A program made the position numbers and the translations under genes. Positions 15,544-28,600 of a stretch of 64,000 nt of DNA are shown in pieces. Below the pieces are notes generated by a model. The model searched no databases. It saw only the letters and a program-made list of their open reading frames with translations, and was not told where the DNA came from. This stretch comes from Ficedula albicollis (lineage: Eukaryota; Chordata; Aves; Passeriformes; Muscicapidae), in assembly GCF_000247815.1 (NCBI RefSeq), contig NC_021678.1, positions 25,963,062 through 26,027,061 of the forward strand. Direction: 5' to 3'. Positions within the stretch are counted from its first letter, which is position 1. The number at the start of each line of letters is the position of its first letter.

Positions 15544-15651
15544 GTCATGATGAGGGTTTCCTCTCCAGGCTCCCCTAAAACTCCATCTACAAACAGTGGG
15601 AGGGATGTGAAACTGTATTTGCTCCAAGATCTCCCTTCATCAAAACTTAAC
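15544..15651 (-). CDS. SORCS2: SORCS2 exon: SFDEGRSW Asp-box, last propeller blade
   Basis: This is a 108-nt exon: acceptor TTTCTCCTCTAG before 15651, donor GTAAGTGGG after 15544. The first base completes Trp. Then come 35 residues with the Asp-box SFDEGRSWSKYSF, PLFVDGVLGEPGEE and TLIM, and two bases of a Thr codon finished by the next exon. The GVLGEPGEETLIM string favours SORCS2 over the other paralogues in my recollection. An 85-bp intronic duplication lies about 120 bp upstream of its acceptor. Confidence 0.96.
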
Positions 15652-15770
15652 CTAGAGGAGAAAGCAGAATTAGTGTCTTATTTCCTTACTCACTTATTTT
15701 ACTCAAGAGGATTTTCTAGTCCACCACAGCTGCTATGGAGAAGTGGAAAACAGCTTCTCTTATTGGATTC

Positions 15771-15981
15771 TGATTTTTTAGTCCTTTAAATAACTATTTT
15801 TTGGGGGAGCATCATAAATCAGAGCATTGATCAAGCTTGTTTAGCATCATACTATTGATTTTTTAGTCCTTTAAATAACTATTTTTTTGGGGAAGCATCA
15901 TAAATCAGAGCATTGATCAAGCTTCTTTAGCATCATACTACAAATCAGAGCATTGATCAAGCTTGTTTAGCATCATACTAT
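15771..15981. repeat. Tandem duplication, 2 x ~85 bp plus a third partial copy
   Basis: Units start at 15771 and 15856 with TGATTTTTTAGTCC, and both run on to AGCATCATACTA. A third partial copy, beginning CAAATCAGAGC, spans 15941-15981. Differences are single bases and T-run length. Confidence 0.93.
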
Positions 15982-16487
15982 TAATCCATGGCCAATATTT
16001 AAGTGGTAGAAACTAGCAGTTATGTCAAAGATTGATGCTCAAAGGGCAAATCGTAGCCTAAGCATAAGATTTTTTTTAAAATAAACAAGTGATTTTGAAC
16101 ATCTGATCTTTTGAGTCCCCAGTATAAAACATTTTGAGGTTAGTTTTCTGGAGGATAACAGTTTCTTCAGACCCCCCTGTGGGAAGTGCAAGTGAAAGCC
16201 TGGAACCACTCATCATTTCTTAAGACTTGGGTCTGGGTGTTCCAGATTCTGCTATGAGACTAACTGTGGTGGAAAAAAATAATACAAAACAGCACAAGCT
16301 ATACTCTGCCTCCTCACTCAGGAGTGCTCACTGGAGAGGACACTTTTGCATTGTCAGTTACATAACCCTGAATCTATTCAACAAAATTCTGGTCCATAAC
16401 TGCTGCCTGCCACACAGAAGGAAAGTTCATCAATAATTTCGAAAATCAGGGCTACTTTGGTAACTTAATGAGAGACAAAGGCATAAA

Positions 16488-16508
16488 ATATATATATATA
16501 TATATATT
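16488..16508. repeat. (AT)n microsatellite
   Basis: This is about 10 AT units in an intron. Confidence 0.9.
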
Positions 16509-16773
16509 ATAAACAATCAAATCCAAGATGCCAAGCTGTGGTAAATCAGGAGCATTGTGGAATTACACTGATGATATCTCTCACATGTGGCCAAGCTGAA
16601 ATTATATCAACTGTAATGTCCAGGATTTCTTAGCTTTATCTGACAATGTTTGCCAGTATCTTAACTAATACTTTCCAGATTATAGCTGCAGAAGGCTGGG
16701 TGCATGCTAACTGCCTACTTCCTGGCATCTGAAAAGAGGGACAGCAGACATTTAGCACAAAGGGTGTCATTAC

Positions 16774-16865
16774 CAGAGGTGTCTGATAGGCAGAGATGTG
16801 TGTTTCATGGCAACCAGTACACCACCTTGGTCCAGGTACAGAACACTGTGCTCTTCCTCAAAGAT
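16774..16865 (-). CDS. SORCS2: SORCS2 exon: IFEEEHSVLYLDQGG blade
   Basis: This is a 92-nt exon: acceptor with a long T tract ending ATTAG before 16865, donor GTAATGAC after 16774. It encodes 30 residues (IFEEEHSVLYLDQGG, then LVAMKHTSLPIRHL) plus two bases of a Trp codon, completed by G of the next exon to read HLWLSFDEG. The pattern YLDQGGVLVAM is a typical blade strand pair in sortilin-type receptors. Confidence 0.96.
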
Positions 16866-18088
16866 CTAATAAAAAAAAAGTGTTTATTTAAACCTATGAC
16901 CCTTAGTATCAAGAAAATGTCACAGTTCTTTAAGCAGGATCATGACACAGGACAGTGATGTGCTAAGAAAATTGTAAAGCAGAGGAAATTATAGATATAT
17001 TTCCTGGGCTTGGTTTTTTATTGTTTGGGTTTTTTTTCCCCAGGTTTTTTCAGTCCATGGAAAATTAATTCTTCTCTTGCTTGATAGAAAGTTAGAAATA
17101 TGATTTTTTTTTTTTTTTTTTGCAAGAATCAACAATTTCCCTCCTTTTGATGACAAATTTTTGTTTAAAGAAGAATTTCATGTGTTTGCACATGTCTGGC
17201 CCCATCTCAAATAATTGATTTAGACAGAAAAATGAGGCTGATCAAACATTGCAAAAAAATTAGATTCTGGGATTATCAAATATTGGAAAAGATTTTCTCT
17301 CTCTGTGTCTTTTTTGTATTAACTTTCTGCAAACATCTGCTCTACAGTTTATACAGCAGCATTTGTTAGTCTGAGAAAGTTACTCTTTTTCTCCATGACT
17401 TGATATCCCATTAAGAAAATAGGAATAACAGAATTTCCTGATCTAAGGATAAGCATATTAGAGGGGATTTCTTAACAGGTGAGACTCCACTAAATATTAG
17501 GAACTAGATATAATTTCATCATCCAGTCTCTTTCCACAATTAATGGAGAATGGTAGCTGTGCAACAAGTCAAACTGAATTTTGTCTTTTTCTGTATTAGC
17601 TTAAGAGCAAGGCAAAATAATCCATTTATATGGACAACAAACTTTGCACAATTCAGCTTAGGTGAAATGAGCCTCAGCTGAAGTGAGAAAAAGCAGACCA
17701 GTGGAACTGCTGATTTTTGGGTAGGTATAGTCATGGACGAAAAGAAAAATGGTCTGGTTGGCATGAGGGATGTCCAAGAGTGAAAGATAACCCTTTCTCT
17801 CTCCTTGTTATTCGTAATTTATTCTGTTCTCTTTGCTATGGGGTTAAATGGAGGTCAAACTCTGAGTAGAATAATAAAAAGAATTTTCTGTTATATGAAT
17901 CTAACAGCATATTCAGTCTTTTTCTCTGGACATCTCTGTACCTTTGAGAAGGGAAGTTTACTCTTTTGTAAAAGGTTTACAAAAAGCTACCCAGAACCAA
18001 ATGAAACAAAAATTAAGTGACAGATTGAATCTACTTCTATCACATTTCCTATGATTTGTATTTAAACCAATGGTTCTATGTCATTTAC
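16866..18088 (-). other. SORCS2 intron (1.2 kb)
   Basis: This intron contains a T homopolymer at 17104-17122. Nothing else is recognised. Confidence 0.85.
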
Positions 18089-18165
18089 CTGTCTCCAAGT
18101 GTTGCCAGCATCAGAAGTAACAAACATGCTGATGTCATTGTCTGATAGTTCAGTGCCTATATTAC
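18089..18165 (-). CDS. SORCS2: SORCS2 exon: ELSDNDISMFVTSDAGNTW Asp-box blade
   Basis: This is a 77-nt exon: acceptor CATCTTACAG before 18165, donor GTAAATGAC after 18089. Two bases complete a Gly codon, then 25 residues starting NIGTELSDNDISMF, with the textbook Asp-box S-D-A-G-N-T-W followed by RQ. It ends in phase 0 and joins IFEEEHSVLYL of the next exon. The Asp-box is the turn between strands three and four of a VPS10 propeller blade. Confidence 0.96.
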
Positions 18166-18676
18166 CTGTAAGATGAACACTGGTTAGTGAAGGAACCCTC
18201 TCAGAAACAACAGAATGAGCAAATCAGAGGAGTAAATGTATTTATTTGTTTTGTAATTGCAGAACTGGGTTTTGGGAGGAAAATGAGAGAGAAAAGGGAA
18301 GAGGGAAGGCATTTCAGTTTGAAAAAGTATATCTAAAAGACCCAATATACAGAAGTCTACACACCTCCACATGCAAAGGAAATGCCCTGATTTGATCTTA
18401 ATGCTCTCAGGAGTAGAGGACTAGACACGATCTCCTCTGTCTTGAAGGCAAGTTTCCATAAAAAGCACATGACAAGCTGAAGGCCCATAAGGATTTTCAT
18501 TTGACAGCCTGCCTCCTTTCCCAATACTGGTGGTGTGACACCCCACAGCCATCCAACACCCTCCCCAAACTGCAGTTTGTCCAGGTTTGCATCACAGCCA
18601 TCCAACACCCTCCCCAAACTGCAGAGTTTGTCCATGTTTGCACGCCAAACACAGGCGATTTTTAGATGTTTCCTAC
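18166..18676 (-). other. SORCS2 intron (511 bp)
   Basis: This is the shortest intron in the window. About a fifth of it is the tandem duplication at 18544-18642. Confidence 0.88.
18544..18642. repeat. Tandem duplication, 48/50 bp
   Basis: CACAGCCATCCAACACCCTC begins at 18544 and 18593. The second copy has a two-base AG insertion and one substitution. The block begins 34 bp into the intron after the donor at 18676. Confidence 0.93.
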
Positions 18677-18779
18677 CTGAAGCTACAATAATACTGGGGG
18701 CAGTGTCTCGGCTGGCGATGTTTCCTGAGGTGTAGGGGTTGTCTGAGACCTTCAAGTGAAGATGAAGGGAGCAATAGGG
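18677..18779 (-). CDS. SORCS2: SORCS2 exon: PYCSLHLHLK blade
   Basis: This is a 103-nt exon: acceptor TTTCTCCATAG before 18779, donor GTAGGAAAC after 18677. It encodes 34 residues plus one base of a Gly codon, reading PYCSLHLHLKVSDNPYTSG and then DTAPSIIVAS. The last base pairs with GT of the next exon to give Gly. It lies 511 bp from the next exon, the shortest intron in the window. A 48/50-bp intronic tandem duplication begins about 34 bp beyond its donor. Confidence 0.96.
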
Positions 18780-19375
18780 CTATGGAGAAAGGAGAAATAA
18801 AAGTAAAAAGCAGACACAACAATGTATGCTCCTATTTCTACAGGCTTAGAAACACACAGTGTCTGTATTTCCTCCTAATCACTGTCTTCAGTAACCCTTA
18901 GAGGGGCAGAACCACTTTGCCATCATTTTCTGACACAACCCATTCCCAGTGGGAAACATGCACCAGGCTGAAACCCTCTTCCAAGGACCAGATCTTTGAG
19001 GCTGTACCTCAGCAGGGGGGACCAGGCTTGCAGGGGCAGGTGATGGTAAGGACTGACTCCCCTGGCTCCTACTCTTTGAGAAGCAATCATGCAGGTTGAT
19101 GTAGATATGAAATTACTCCAAGCAGCACCACTCAAGCCATCTCTGAAACAAGAAGCAATTTAACCCAACTGGTGTGGTGCTGCGTCACCACTAATTAACC
19201 AAGAAAAAAATCTTATTTCATACCATTTCTTAATTCTTTTTGACATATGACTGATGTTATGTTCTGAAATGCACTGCAATAAATACAAAGTACCACCACG
19301 ACTGGAAAGTGTTAGTTTTAAATTTAAAGCAAAGCTTTATTGCCCATCTGGATGTGACCTTTAAGATTTCAATAC

Positions 19376-19630
19376 AAATACATCCATGGAAACCTTACCT
19401 ATTTGCTATTGATTTTGTATGCTGGGTACTCAGGTAAGACACGAGTGATACAGAATAAATCAGTCATGGAAACCTTACCTATTTGCTATTGATTTTTTAT
19501 GCTGGGTACTCAGGTAAGACACAAGTGATACAGAATAAATCAGCATACATCCATGGAAACCTTACCTATTTGCTATTGATTTTGTATGCTGGGTACTCAG
19601 GTAAGACACGAGTGATACAGAATAAATCAG
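19376..19630. repeat. Tandem triplication, ~80-88 bp unit
   Basis: Three copies begin CCATGGAAACC or TCATGGAAACC (about 19384, 19464 and 19552) and end CAGAATAAATCAG. They differ by a few substitutions (TTTGTAT versus TTTTTAT, ACGAG versus ACAAG). Copies 1 and 3 also share an upstream ATACATC flank. Each copy carries CAGGTAAGAC, a perfect splice-donor consensus on the plus strand, antisense to SORCS2. Confidence 0.95.
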
Positions 19631-22600
19631 TTGAGCAAGAAGGTAAGATAGATAGATGTGGAGATTTTTAAAGCTGCCACTACAATCCCCTCCAAATCTG
19701 TAATGTGATAATTTCTGAAAATTTCTGAGTACTGTTTCCTTCACTCAGGTTTTATTTCCAGTTTTTGGGGTTTTTTTCAAACCTCATGAAGAGCCCTGCA
19801 AAAAACATGCTAAGGGAAGAGCAGGGGAAAAATACTGGCAAAAAAACCTGAAGCAAACTGACCCAATCAATGTGGACATCACACAGGAACAGAACTGGAG
19901 CAAAGCTCATGGCTTCAGTTTGCCCAGCTCTGTAAGAGAAAGAGGGGCTGTGCAGAGAGACCTTCAGGCTCAAAGGAAGCAGGTTTTCCTGAACAATACC
20001 AGCTGCCTAAAGGCTAGATCTTCACTGGAAGAAGACCACTTATCCATCCCATCCCAAAGTAGGTGAATGTTACTGAAATGGCAGTTCCCCCGTGGAGAAG
20101 GGCAGGGTTCTTTTGGCAAAGGCAAATGAGGGTGGTGGGGGGAGATGGGAGCTCTCAGTGGTGTGAGGCAGGAAGAGGGGACGTGGGCTGTGCAGCAGGG
20201 AGCTGGAGCTGCCAGGTGCAATGCAGAGAGCAGCCTAACTCCAGATGGCAGGCTGGCGAGGGCAGCCCGGGCACTGGCACCGCGCAGCAAACCCACTGAC
20301 ACGAGTGGGGAAGGGGAAAGCACTGCAGGAGCATGGACTCGCTCCTTTCTCCTTCTGATAGGTTGTGAGAACCCTAAATAGAAAACATGTTTTAAAACTA
20401 ATGTACTCCAAGCCCAGTTCAGCATTTTGAAGACACAACCTAATGGCAACTCAGCCAATTCCCAACTCAGACCAGACCTTGTTAAGATTCAAACTTTGTG
20501 CTACCAGATGTTTCCTTTCAAATTTATCTCATTTCACAGATACAACATATAGAAAAGGAATATATCTGTCTAAGCAGAAAGATGGTCTTTTTAGTGGCAT
20601 GACTTCTTAGTGGTTGGAGTGCAGTAATGCTAGAGTCTCTGGTGACAACTGGGTATGGTGAAAACCAACCTTTCCACTCTTAGCCAAACACCTGAAGCTA
20701 CTGCCCATGGCCACCCCACATCCTGGCTGTATTAGCATTCTCTTCCTCATTGCCCTACTCTATCTCTGTCCTTATACTGTTCATCAACAGATATTTGTCC
20801 AGGTGTTTTCTGTTCTGCTGGTCCTTTTGTGTTCCTCCTCCATATCCCATAGCTTAATTCACATACAGACATCTCACTGGTTTTCAGAATTTTCATCAAT
20901 TGTTTCTGTCCTTTTTGTTGTTACCAACAGGCTACTAAAACCATTATTATAACCAGAATCACAGGTTTGGGCTTCCCTGTCATTGCCTACTTCCCATCTG
21001 TGCCAATTGCTGCACAGCCACCAAGGGAAAGGCAACCACAGCATGGAACATTTAAACTCCAAAAGAACTGTAAAAACTGGCAATGAGCAGAGGAATGGGG
21101 TATATCACCTATGTTTTATCTTCTAGCTAGAATTCATTACTTGCTTCCTAATATTTTCAAGCCAGCACTCTTATGATCTCCCCTCAGGAAGCTCGTCAGT
21201 CCTTAGTAAAATTTTTCATAAGCATCCACAAACCCATTTTTGGGTGTTCTGAAAAGCCCACCTGAACTGTCTCCAATGGCAGGACACAATACCAACCAGC
21301 TATTAGGCTATCTCTCATCAGAAGTGGGAGAAAGTATTAGAGCACAAAGATGATGCTGGTCACCATTCACAAACCTAGGGGTAGTCACAGTATTTGCTCA
21401 CCTGGAATAGCAAGGAGCAATGAAAAGAGATAAACACTTCCTAGAGAGATATTCAAAACACCTCACTTATATAGTTAAAATACTCTGTAGCAGATGGCAT
21501 TAATGTCCCCGTTTATGAGAAGAGGGTCTTTGTCCTGAAATCCTTATAAATTCCTATGGAAACGACAAACAAAATGTGGGAGGGAATAAACAGATGTCTG
21601 GGGAGGTGAGGCACAGAGAAAATATATTACTTGCCCAAGATCACAAAGGAAATTGGAGATAGACCCAAAAACTGAATCGAGATTCTCCTGAGATTCAGCT
21701 CTGTGTTTGAACCACAAGCCCATCCTTGAAAGCTAATTGATTTACTCTCCCAGGCAGATGCTCATTTCTTGCCAGACAGAACTACTCCTCAGTTAACCAC
21801 TTCACAACACATGGTAAGTATCAAACTAAACCAGCATCTTTGGAATAAAATACCTTGGCAGCTATTTCATGAAGATTAAGTATATTCATCTTATTCATCA
21901 TATACCACTTGTATTAAGTGGTATAAACAAGAAAAACAAAACCCTGGAATTAGATGGAATTTCACTGCTTTCCTCCTTCATTATTTAGAGCTGTCTCTAG
22001 AAAAATGTGAAGAAATTCTGAGTCCTCTGAAAAACCCCTTGAGTGTACTGTCAGTAGAGGGATGGTTTTGTCTGGTTCTCCCTGTGCTTCAACCAGATTC
22101 CTTCCCAACCTCCCTAGCCAACAACTCAGCTGCTCTGTACTTCTGTTTTAATTCTCCCTTAGTTCAGGTTTAGGGAGCAGCTGCAGAGAGCACACAGCAC
22201 TGCTCTGCAGGCTGGGGGCTGCACTCTGGGAAATGGCAGATCCCATTTTGCCAATGAGCTGGAACACGTCACTGCTGAGTCCTGAGCTATTGCTGCAGAC
22301 AATTGTGCTGAAAACCAGCAGTGGGAAAGCATTAGTATCTGCTGTGCAGCAAGGATGGAGCTAAACTACATGTACAATGGACTATGAAGAACTCACTTAT
22401 CTGTGCCAGAAGGAAAAGCAGGATTGTATCAGGAACAGTTATGTCTAGAAGGAAAATCAGCAATTGACACAAGGAGGTAAAACTAGTGATGCAGGGGTGG
22501 CTAAAGAGGTGAGTGGAGTTTGTGAAGTGTTTAAATGCTAAGCTATGTCACACTGACAAGGAACAGAATTGCCTCACAGCAGGGGAAAATTCCTTTTCTC

Positions 22601-24904
22601 CACATTTTCCTTCAGCAGAAAACCCTTATGGATCCCTGACTTATTTCCAGGGATGTAAACTTAGAGTGCTTTTGCTACAAAAATCTTCCTACCCCTCCAA
22701 ACTTCTGTGGTTTATTCTCTATAATTTCTAGAAATCTTTTATTCCTTATTCTGCCTTCATCTTCCCCACCATGAAGCATGAATCTCAGATAGGATTTTTA
22801 AACAGCTTGTCTCTCTTGCAGAATTGCCATTTCACTCTGTGTTTGGTACATTTTCTGTACTTCTATCCCTCCCTTTCTATGGCAGGCAGACTGCCTGTTC
22901 CTGTAAAAACCTAATGAGTAGGTTTAATTCAGATTTCAGCTATTTGCTTTCCTTCAAATTTTCAAGTTGACCACCTGAGACTCTGAATGCTCATTTGAAG
23001 TTTCCTGCTCCTCTGCCATTCCAAGAGCTGGTGAAACCTAAACATGGAGGAGTGCTTAGACAAACGAAAGAGGCCTCTTGCCTGTTTTACCCCGTGTTAG
23101 GGGAAGAGGAAATAAACACCACTAAGTATTCTTCTGGCCTTATCACAGGGCAGGGCTGATAAAATACTTTCCATTCTCCTGAAAGGACAAAGACTGAGAT
23201 ACAAGGTTAAAGTCCACTGAGGATTTGTCCCTTAGCACCCTGAAATCACAACTCCTACACTCCAGCTCAAGTCACAGAGCACTTAAGAAGTGTAAACAGC
23301 ATGACAAACATCCACTGAGCTTGCACAGGTGGAAGTAATCCTCAGAGCAAGTACTTGGTTGCATAGAGAGCAAAACAAAAACAAACTAGTGTTTAAACAG
23401 TGGTTTATGCACAGTGGAGCTCCAAGGATGTAAATGCAATCCCCAGAGAAACATGAGCTTCTCTAGGTCTGTTCTCATGGTGTCCCTACAAGCTCCCACT
23501 CTTCTGCTCCTCCTCTTGACCCTTTGTCTGGACTGTTCAAATTCATCACCCTCAAGGGAATCCAGCTTGTTCAGGCATATCTGGTCTAATTTTAAATGAG
23601 GTTTGTTGTATTCTCTGGTGCCCATGGATATATTAGCAGATACAGCATGGATGGGAAGGCTTAAAGGGATCCATAACTCTCTCTCCCCCCATAAGAACCG
23701 TCCATTTCTGTTTCACACACAAATATATGACCACTTCCATCATATAATGGGCAACTACAATGGCAGGTATAGCCTTGTATATAAAATATCCAATTCTTGC
23801 AAACAACTGCTCCATAAGGGCCACACAGAGCAATATCACTGGCTCACTTATAACCAGAGTGGCAAGTCACACTTTGCATGATCAGTGCACAAAAACACCA
23901 GGAAAGACCTCTCAGAACTCTAACTTCAAGTTTATGGAAAAAAAAAAAAAAAAGTCTATTTTTATTATTTTACTTGTCTATGTGGTTTGTTTTTTTTGTA
24001 CTTCTGCCTTGCCAGTCCCTTAGAATATTATACTGTCATACCATGTAATAAAAATCTAGAGTTTCTGATAAAATTGGTTATAATTTGAGAAGGTCAAGAT
24101 GTCATTTTTTTTACTAAATATATTTATTTGAGTTAAAACTAGATTATACAATCTATTTGAAACATAAAAGCTTCTTTACATAGTCCCTTCAAAAGAACTG
24201 AATTGCTTTATGCCTGCAAAGTTTTTTGCATGTCATGTTTTGGTTTTCACCTCATAGAAACATCTAATTAAAAATTCACTTAGTTACAATTTTTAAAAAT
24301 TTGAAAGAAGAAAACAAGCCCAAACAAATTTAGTCATGCTCTGAAATAACTCTTCTGTCTTACCCCTAGTCTTTCCTATTTATTTTTTCCAAACTGGACA
24401 GAAAATGAAAGGCTTGCATTTTGGCTCAATCAAAAAATCAATTATTTGAACAGCTTCAAATATTTATTCTTTGCTCTTGCAATAGTGTATGACATTCAGT
24501 TAAGAGATTAGTGTAGCATTCAGCTACAAAATATAATGCTGATTCAGATTCTAATACCACTAAATGAGAAACTTTCATTTTTTTAGATGGAAAACAACAT
24601 GCAGGACAACAGCAGTAAGAGCAATCTAAATAGTGCCCCTGATTCTGCCTGGAACCATATTAGAATTAGTATAATATGAAAGTTATTTGGAATCCCAAAT
24701 ACAGGGGTTCTGAGTATGATCCCTCTACTGTGAATAGATTGTATGAGCTGAAAAATATGTCAAGATCAGTTTAAGCTCTCTAATTTCATAGAGATCTCCA
24801 ATTCTATTCACATTACTTATATTTCACTTTCCCTCTTGGAAACTGTTTGCACATAATGATGATTAAAGACTTAGCTATATGTGGATCTATATCAATAAGC
24901 ACAG

Positions 24905-25055
24905 AGATAGATACAATTTACACCAACACAAAGCTGTACATATATTTAGATGAATGTGTCGATTCTCACTTTTGAGCTCCAGATAGATACAATTTACACC
25001 AACACAAAGCTGCACATATATTTAGATAAATGTGTCGATTCTCACTTTTGAGCTC
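24905..25055. repeat. Tandem duplication, 2 x 75 bp
   Basis: 24905-24979 and 24981-25055 both start AGATAGATACAATTTACACC and end TTTGAGCTC, with two or three substitutions. Confidence 0.95.
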
Positions 25056-25486
25056 AAAGAGAAAATGATGGATGTTAATAAATATTAATGTCAGCAGAGC
25101 AGCCTGAAAGCAATCTGAGCTCTCTTTTCCTTCGAGCCTGTTTCCAGTTGCTGTGTCTGAGTTCTGAGCTACAGCAGCTCTCGCCTCCCATCTAGTGTCC
25201 AGAGAACTGACTGCCAGACACAGCATCCAGCTGCCCCTGCTCTTCCAGGGGACACAGCACTTCTGCAGAAGGCAGCTGATCCACAATGCTTACGTTTGTT
25301 CCAGAAAATAAATTAAATTAACCTAAATTACAATGCAATAACCCCTGGCAGCCCAAGCCTGAAGCACTGCACTCTATGAGATACAGTGCATAGAGAGGGG
25401 AGCTGCCCTCTTTTAGTTGTGTTATCGGGTAGAAAAAGATTGTTCTGGGGTATTACCACCCCCAAGTTCCCCCCTGAGGTACTTAC

Positions 25487-25633
25487 TAGGAGACAGTGAA
25501 TGGGATTTCCTCTCAGATCCGTGTGCGGAGCCTGCAACAAACTCCAGTCTCTCCCTTTATTGTAGGTGATGAAAGTTTTCACTTGGTTGTCAATCTTCTT
25601 GTTAGCCAAGAACATTCCCTTTATCCCTGCTAC
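25487..25633 (-). CDS. SORCS2: SORCS2 exon: VAGIKGMFLANKK blade with Asp-box
   Basis: This is a 147-nt symmetric exon (49 residues, phase 0 to 0): acceptor TTTTTCCTAG before 25633, donor GTAAGTACC after 25487. It begins VAGIKGMFLANKKIDNQ, contains the Asp-box-type turn TYNKGRDWSLL, and ends GNPIHCLL, joining PYCSLHLHLK of the next exon. These strings are hallmarks of SorCS VPS10 propellers. The cysteine of IHCLL and that of PYCSL lie close together across the splice junction. Confidence 0.97.
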
Positions 25634-28600
25634 CTAGGAAAAATTGACATGGCTGAAAAATAGATCAAGTCCATGCAGGTTCTGTGCATGTCCCTTTTCC
25701 TCTGTCAAACCCACCAGGGCTCTGATGGCTCTGTCAGTGTGGTCATTGTCAGGCCAGAATTGCCAGTACACATCAAAGGCAAGCTGGGGTGCTGGGGAAA
25801 AGATAAAGCCATCACAGGTGTAAAGATGACAAATGGGAAAGGAATATTGTATTTCAGAATCATCATGGGAACATGGCAAGATGTCAGTAGCATTATCTGT
25901 AAAGTGACAACCTCTCAAATGTGTAGGCATCCTTCCCCTGAAAGATGAAACACGTACAGGCAATTATTTTTCTCTTGCACAGCAGCAAGAGGAAACAAGC
26001 AATTCTGACCTTGTGAAGAAAACAGCAACACGCACACAAAACTTGCAGTTCAATGTTTCTATTCTCACCCAGCCTTCTTCAGACATTTCATCTAAGGATC
26101 TCAATGTGTTTCATAATTATCAATGTTTTAAGAGGATAACTAGGGGCACAAAGATATTTTTATTACGGTTTTGTATTTTGAGGAAAACAAACCACTGGTG
26201 ACTCAAGCAAGGCCATACAGAACGCTAGTTAGTGTTACAGAGCTGGAAATGAGGTCATCATCCTTTCACTTTTTCCTGGGGTTTTACCCAACAGTTTAAA
26301 CCCACAGACCTGCAGGAGGATTTTGCAAAGATATGACGCTAACAGATTCACATTGGAACCAAGCCTAAAAGTATCTTAGTGAGGAGAAAAAAAAAGCCAA
26401 CCTCAAACCACAACTCACACTGCAGAATGTTCCCATCTTCTCAGCACACTGAAAATCAATAGCCCAATAGCTGCTGCAGCTTGGGAATGAATTTGTTAGG
26501 CTGTCACTCTGTAATCTGAGTGCCGCAATAAAAAGGGAAGTGAAATCAGGAGAAGGAGGGGGAAAGTGAGAAACTTTTTGGTTTCCAGCAAGTCTGCTCA
26601 GTCATCCACCTCACCCCTGCTTATGCTGGAGAATTAGCAGACAGAATCATTCATCAAGGCTCTTTATTCACAGAGATTAAATGACATGGCATGGCAAACA
26701 GTTACACAGCAGATTCAGAGCTTTTTCCAGCTCAAGCCATTTAATTATGTGGCTGGATTTGGATGCTACAGCTACCAGTGGACAGGACTTTATTGCACAT
26801 TTAATAATCTGCTGTGAGACTACTTGTGTACAGTGCTTTGGTACAGCACAGTGATGTATTTAGTCATTCAAATAGCACCTTCCTGAATTTCATTTGAAGC
26901 TCATAAAAACTTTGACGTGGCTTGCTATAAAGGGCAATAGTCTTTAAATTAACTAGTTAACTAATTCATTGTTGATCTAAGCAGAAAAAGGATAACCTTT
27001 TCAATTTCCCATTTGGATTGTTTGATCCCACCCAATTAAGTATTCAGGATTTCTTTGTTGCAGTAGAAAGGCACCCTGAAAAGACAAGGGTACTCCTGTC
27101 TCACAGTGATATTGCATGAATAGACAGGGATGGAAAAATAACACAGTTCTGCCTTTACTACCAGAGGCTAGAGCCTATAGTTGCAATTGCACTTTGCTTT
27201 CTTGCTATCCCAAAATTGTTCTATTATATAGTCCCTGTGAAATGCTGGCCATAAATGATTAAAGAGCACTTTATATATCAGGCAATAAAAGTGTTCTGAA
27301 ATCCTGAATTTTTTTTTCTTTTTATGATTCTAGTCATGGGCTGGGACTCAGAATCCTTTCCTTAGAAAGCCAAGTTATTCTGTCAGTCTTTGGACAGCTT
27401 TATCTTAAAAAAAGACTGCACACACAGGCTTGTGCAGAAGGAAGAGGCAGACCAATTGCATATACACAACCCTGACACACACAGGGAGCTGTTCAGCCCT
27501 GCTGCTCACACAGTCATTACAGAGAAAGACCCAGGCAAGCAAGTGCATGACCACCAGTGGTCAGAGAGGAGACTCCATCAGCTGCCACACAGGAATTATA
27601 GAACCCTCACCACCCTGAATGTACTGTGTGCAGATAGTAATGCTGCTCTACAGCTTCAGAAAGATCCACACAAGACACTTGAACACACAACTCTAAAGAC
27701 ATTTTTCACTTCCCATCACCACCTTCATACATCAGACATACTTCTCAGCCAACATACATACTGCTAGAAAAAAGCTCCAGAGTGACAGGCATATATAGGA
27801 TAGCTATAGCCACAGCTCCTCACAGTCTGTTTCACTTCAGTCATGGATTGCCACAGGCAGGACTGTCTTGCTGTGGACCACTCCACCAGAGCCATAGTGC
27901 ATCACTGGGCAGACACAGGAACCAGAGAGGGCACTCAGACACAGTGGTCAGTGATTCAGCTCTTCCCTCCCTTCAGGAGGTCAATAGGACAGACTTCTTG
28001 TGAACTCAAGGAGACACCATGAAAGAAGTTTTATTTTCTCTTTGTACCCAGTGCAATTCCCTACTTAGCAGCATTGAGCATATTTACCATTGATTTAGAA
28101 TCAATTCAGGAATTACACACACAGACATTCACTGCAATCTACCCAGAACTTCTAACACCTGACAAACGTGCACACAGACACCTGCACATTAAATGGGCCT
28201 TTCTCTGGCATCTTCTCTAATGATGATGCTTTTTTAAATATACTGCTGCCACTAGAGAAGGACTAGTTTGGCAATCTCTCCACTTTTAATTTATCCATGT
28301 TTTTTTTTTCCTTCTCTTGCCTTCCTCTCCATTTTCCCCTAGATCACTATAACAATCTGACACAGAGAACCATGCTGGCTGGCTCTGTGTTCCCTTCCAG
28401 CAAGAATATCAAACTGAAAGGGAGGTTTGTGCCAGGTTCCATGTCAGCCAATATTTCTACTATTTAGATTATCAGCAGATATGATGCTGCAAGTCTGATT
28501 GCATCAATTTCAATCCAGGTTGCTGTGTGGTGTCAGATGAATAAAACAAAACAAAAGATTTTCTTTACCCCTGGGATGTAGGACACCTTTACATAATGCA

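Larger units (their letters stand above)
15652..16773 (-). other. SORCS2 intron (1.1 kb)
   Basis: This intron holds the duplication at 15771-15981 and an (AT)n run at about 16488-16508. Nothing else is recognised. Confidence 0.85.
18780..25486 (-). other. SORCS2 intron (6.7 kb)
   Basis: This intron holds the triplication at 19376-19630, an A homopolymer (about 23938-23953) and the 75-bp duplication at 24905-25055. ORFs on both strands near 19970-20458 are GC-rich but show no family features or codon signal I trust. Confidence 0.82.

Noticed and set aside
21889..21924. Short hairpin ATACCACTT / AAGTGGTAT
   Set aside because: Nine-base arms in AT-rich intronic DNA are expected by chance at this scale.
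27390..27767. 125-codon plus-strand ORF
   Set aside because: It is His/Thr-rich with no domain, no splice-bounded neighbours and no repeat homology. Its length is within chance for 64 kb.
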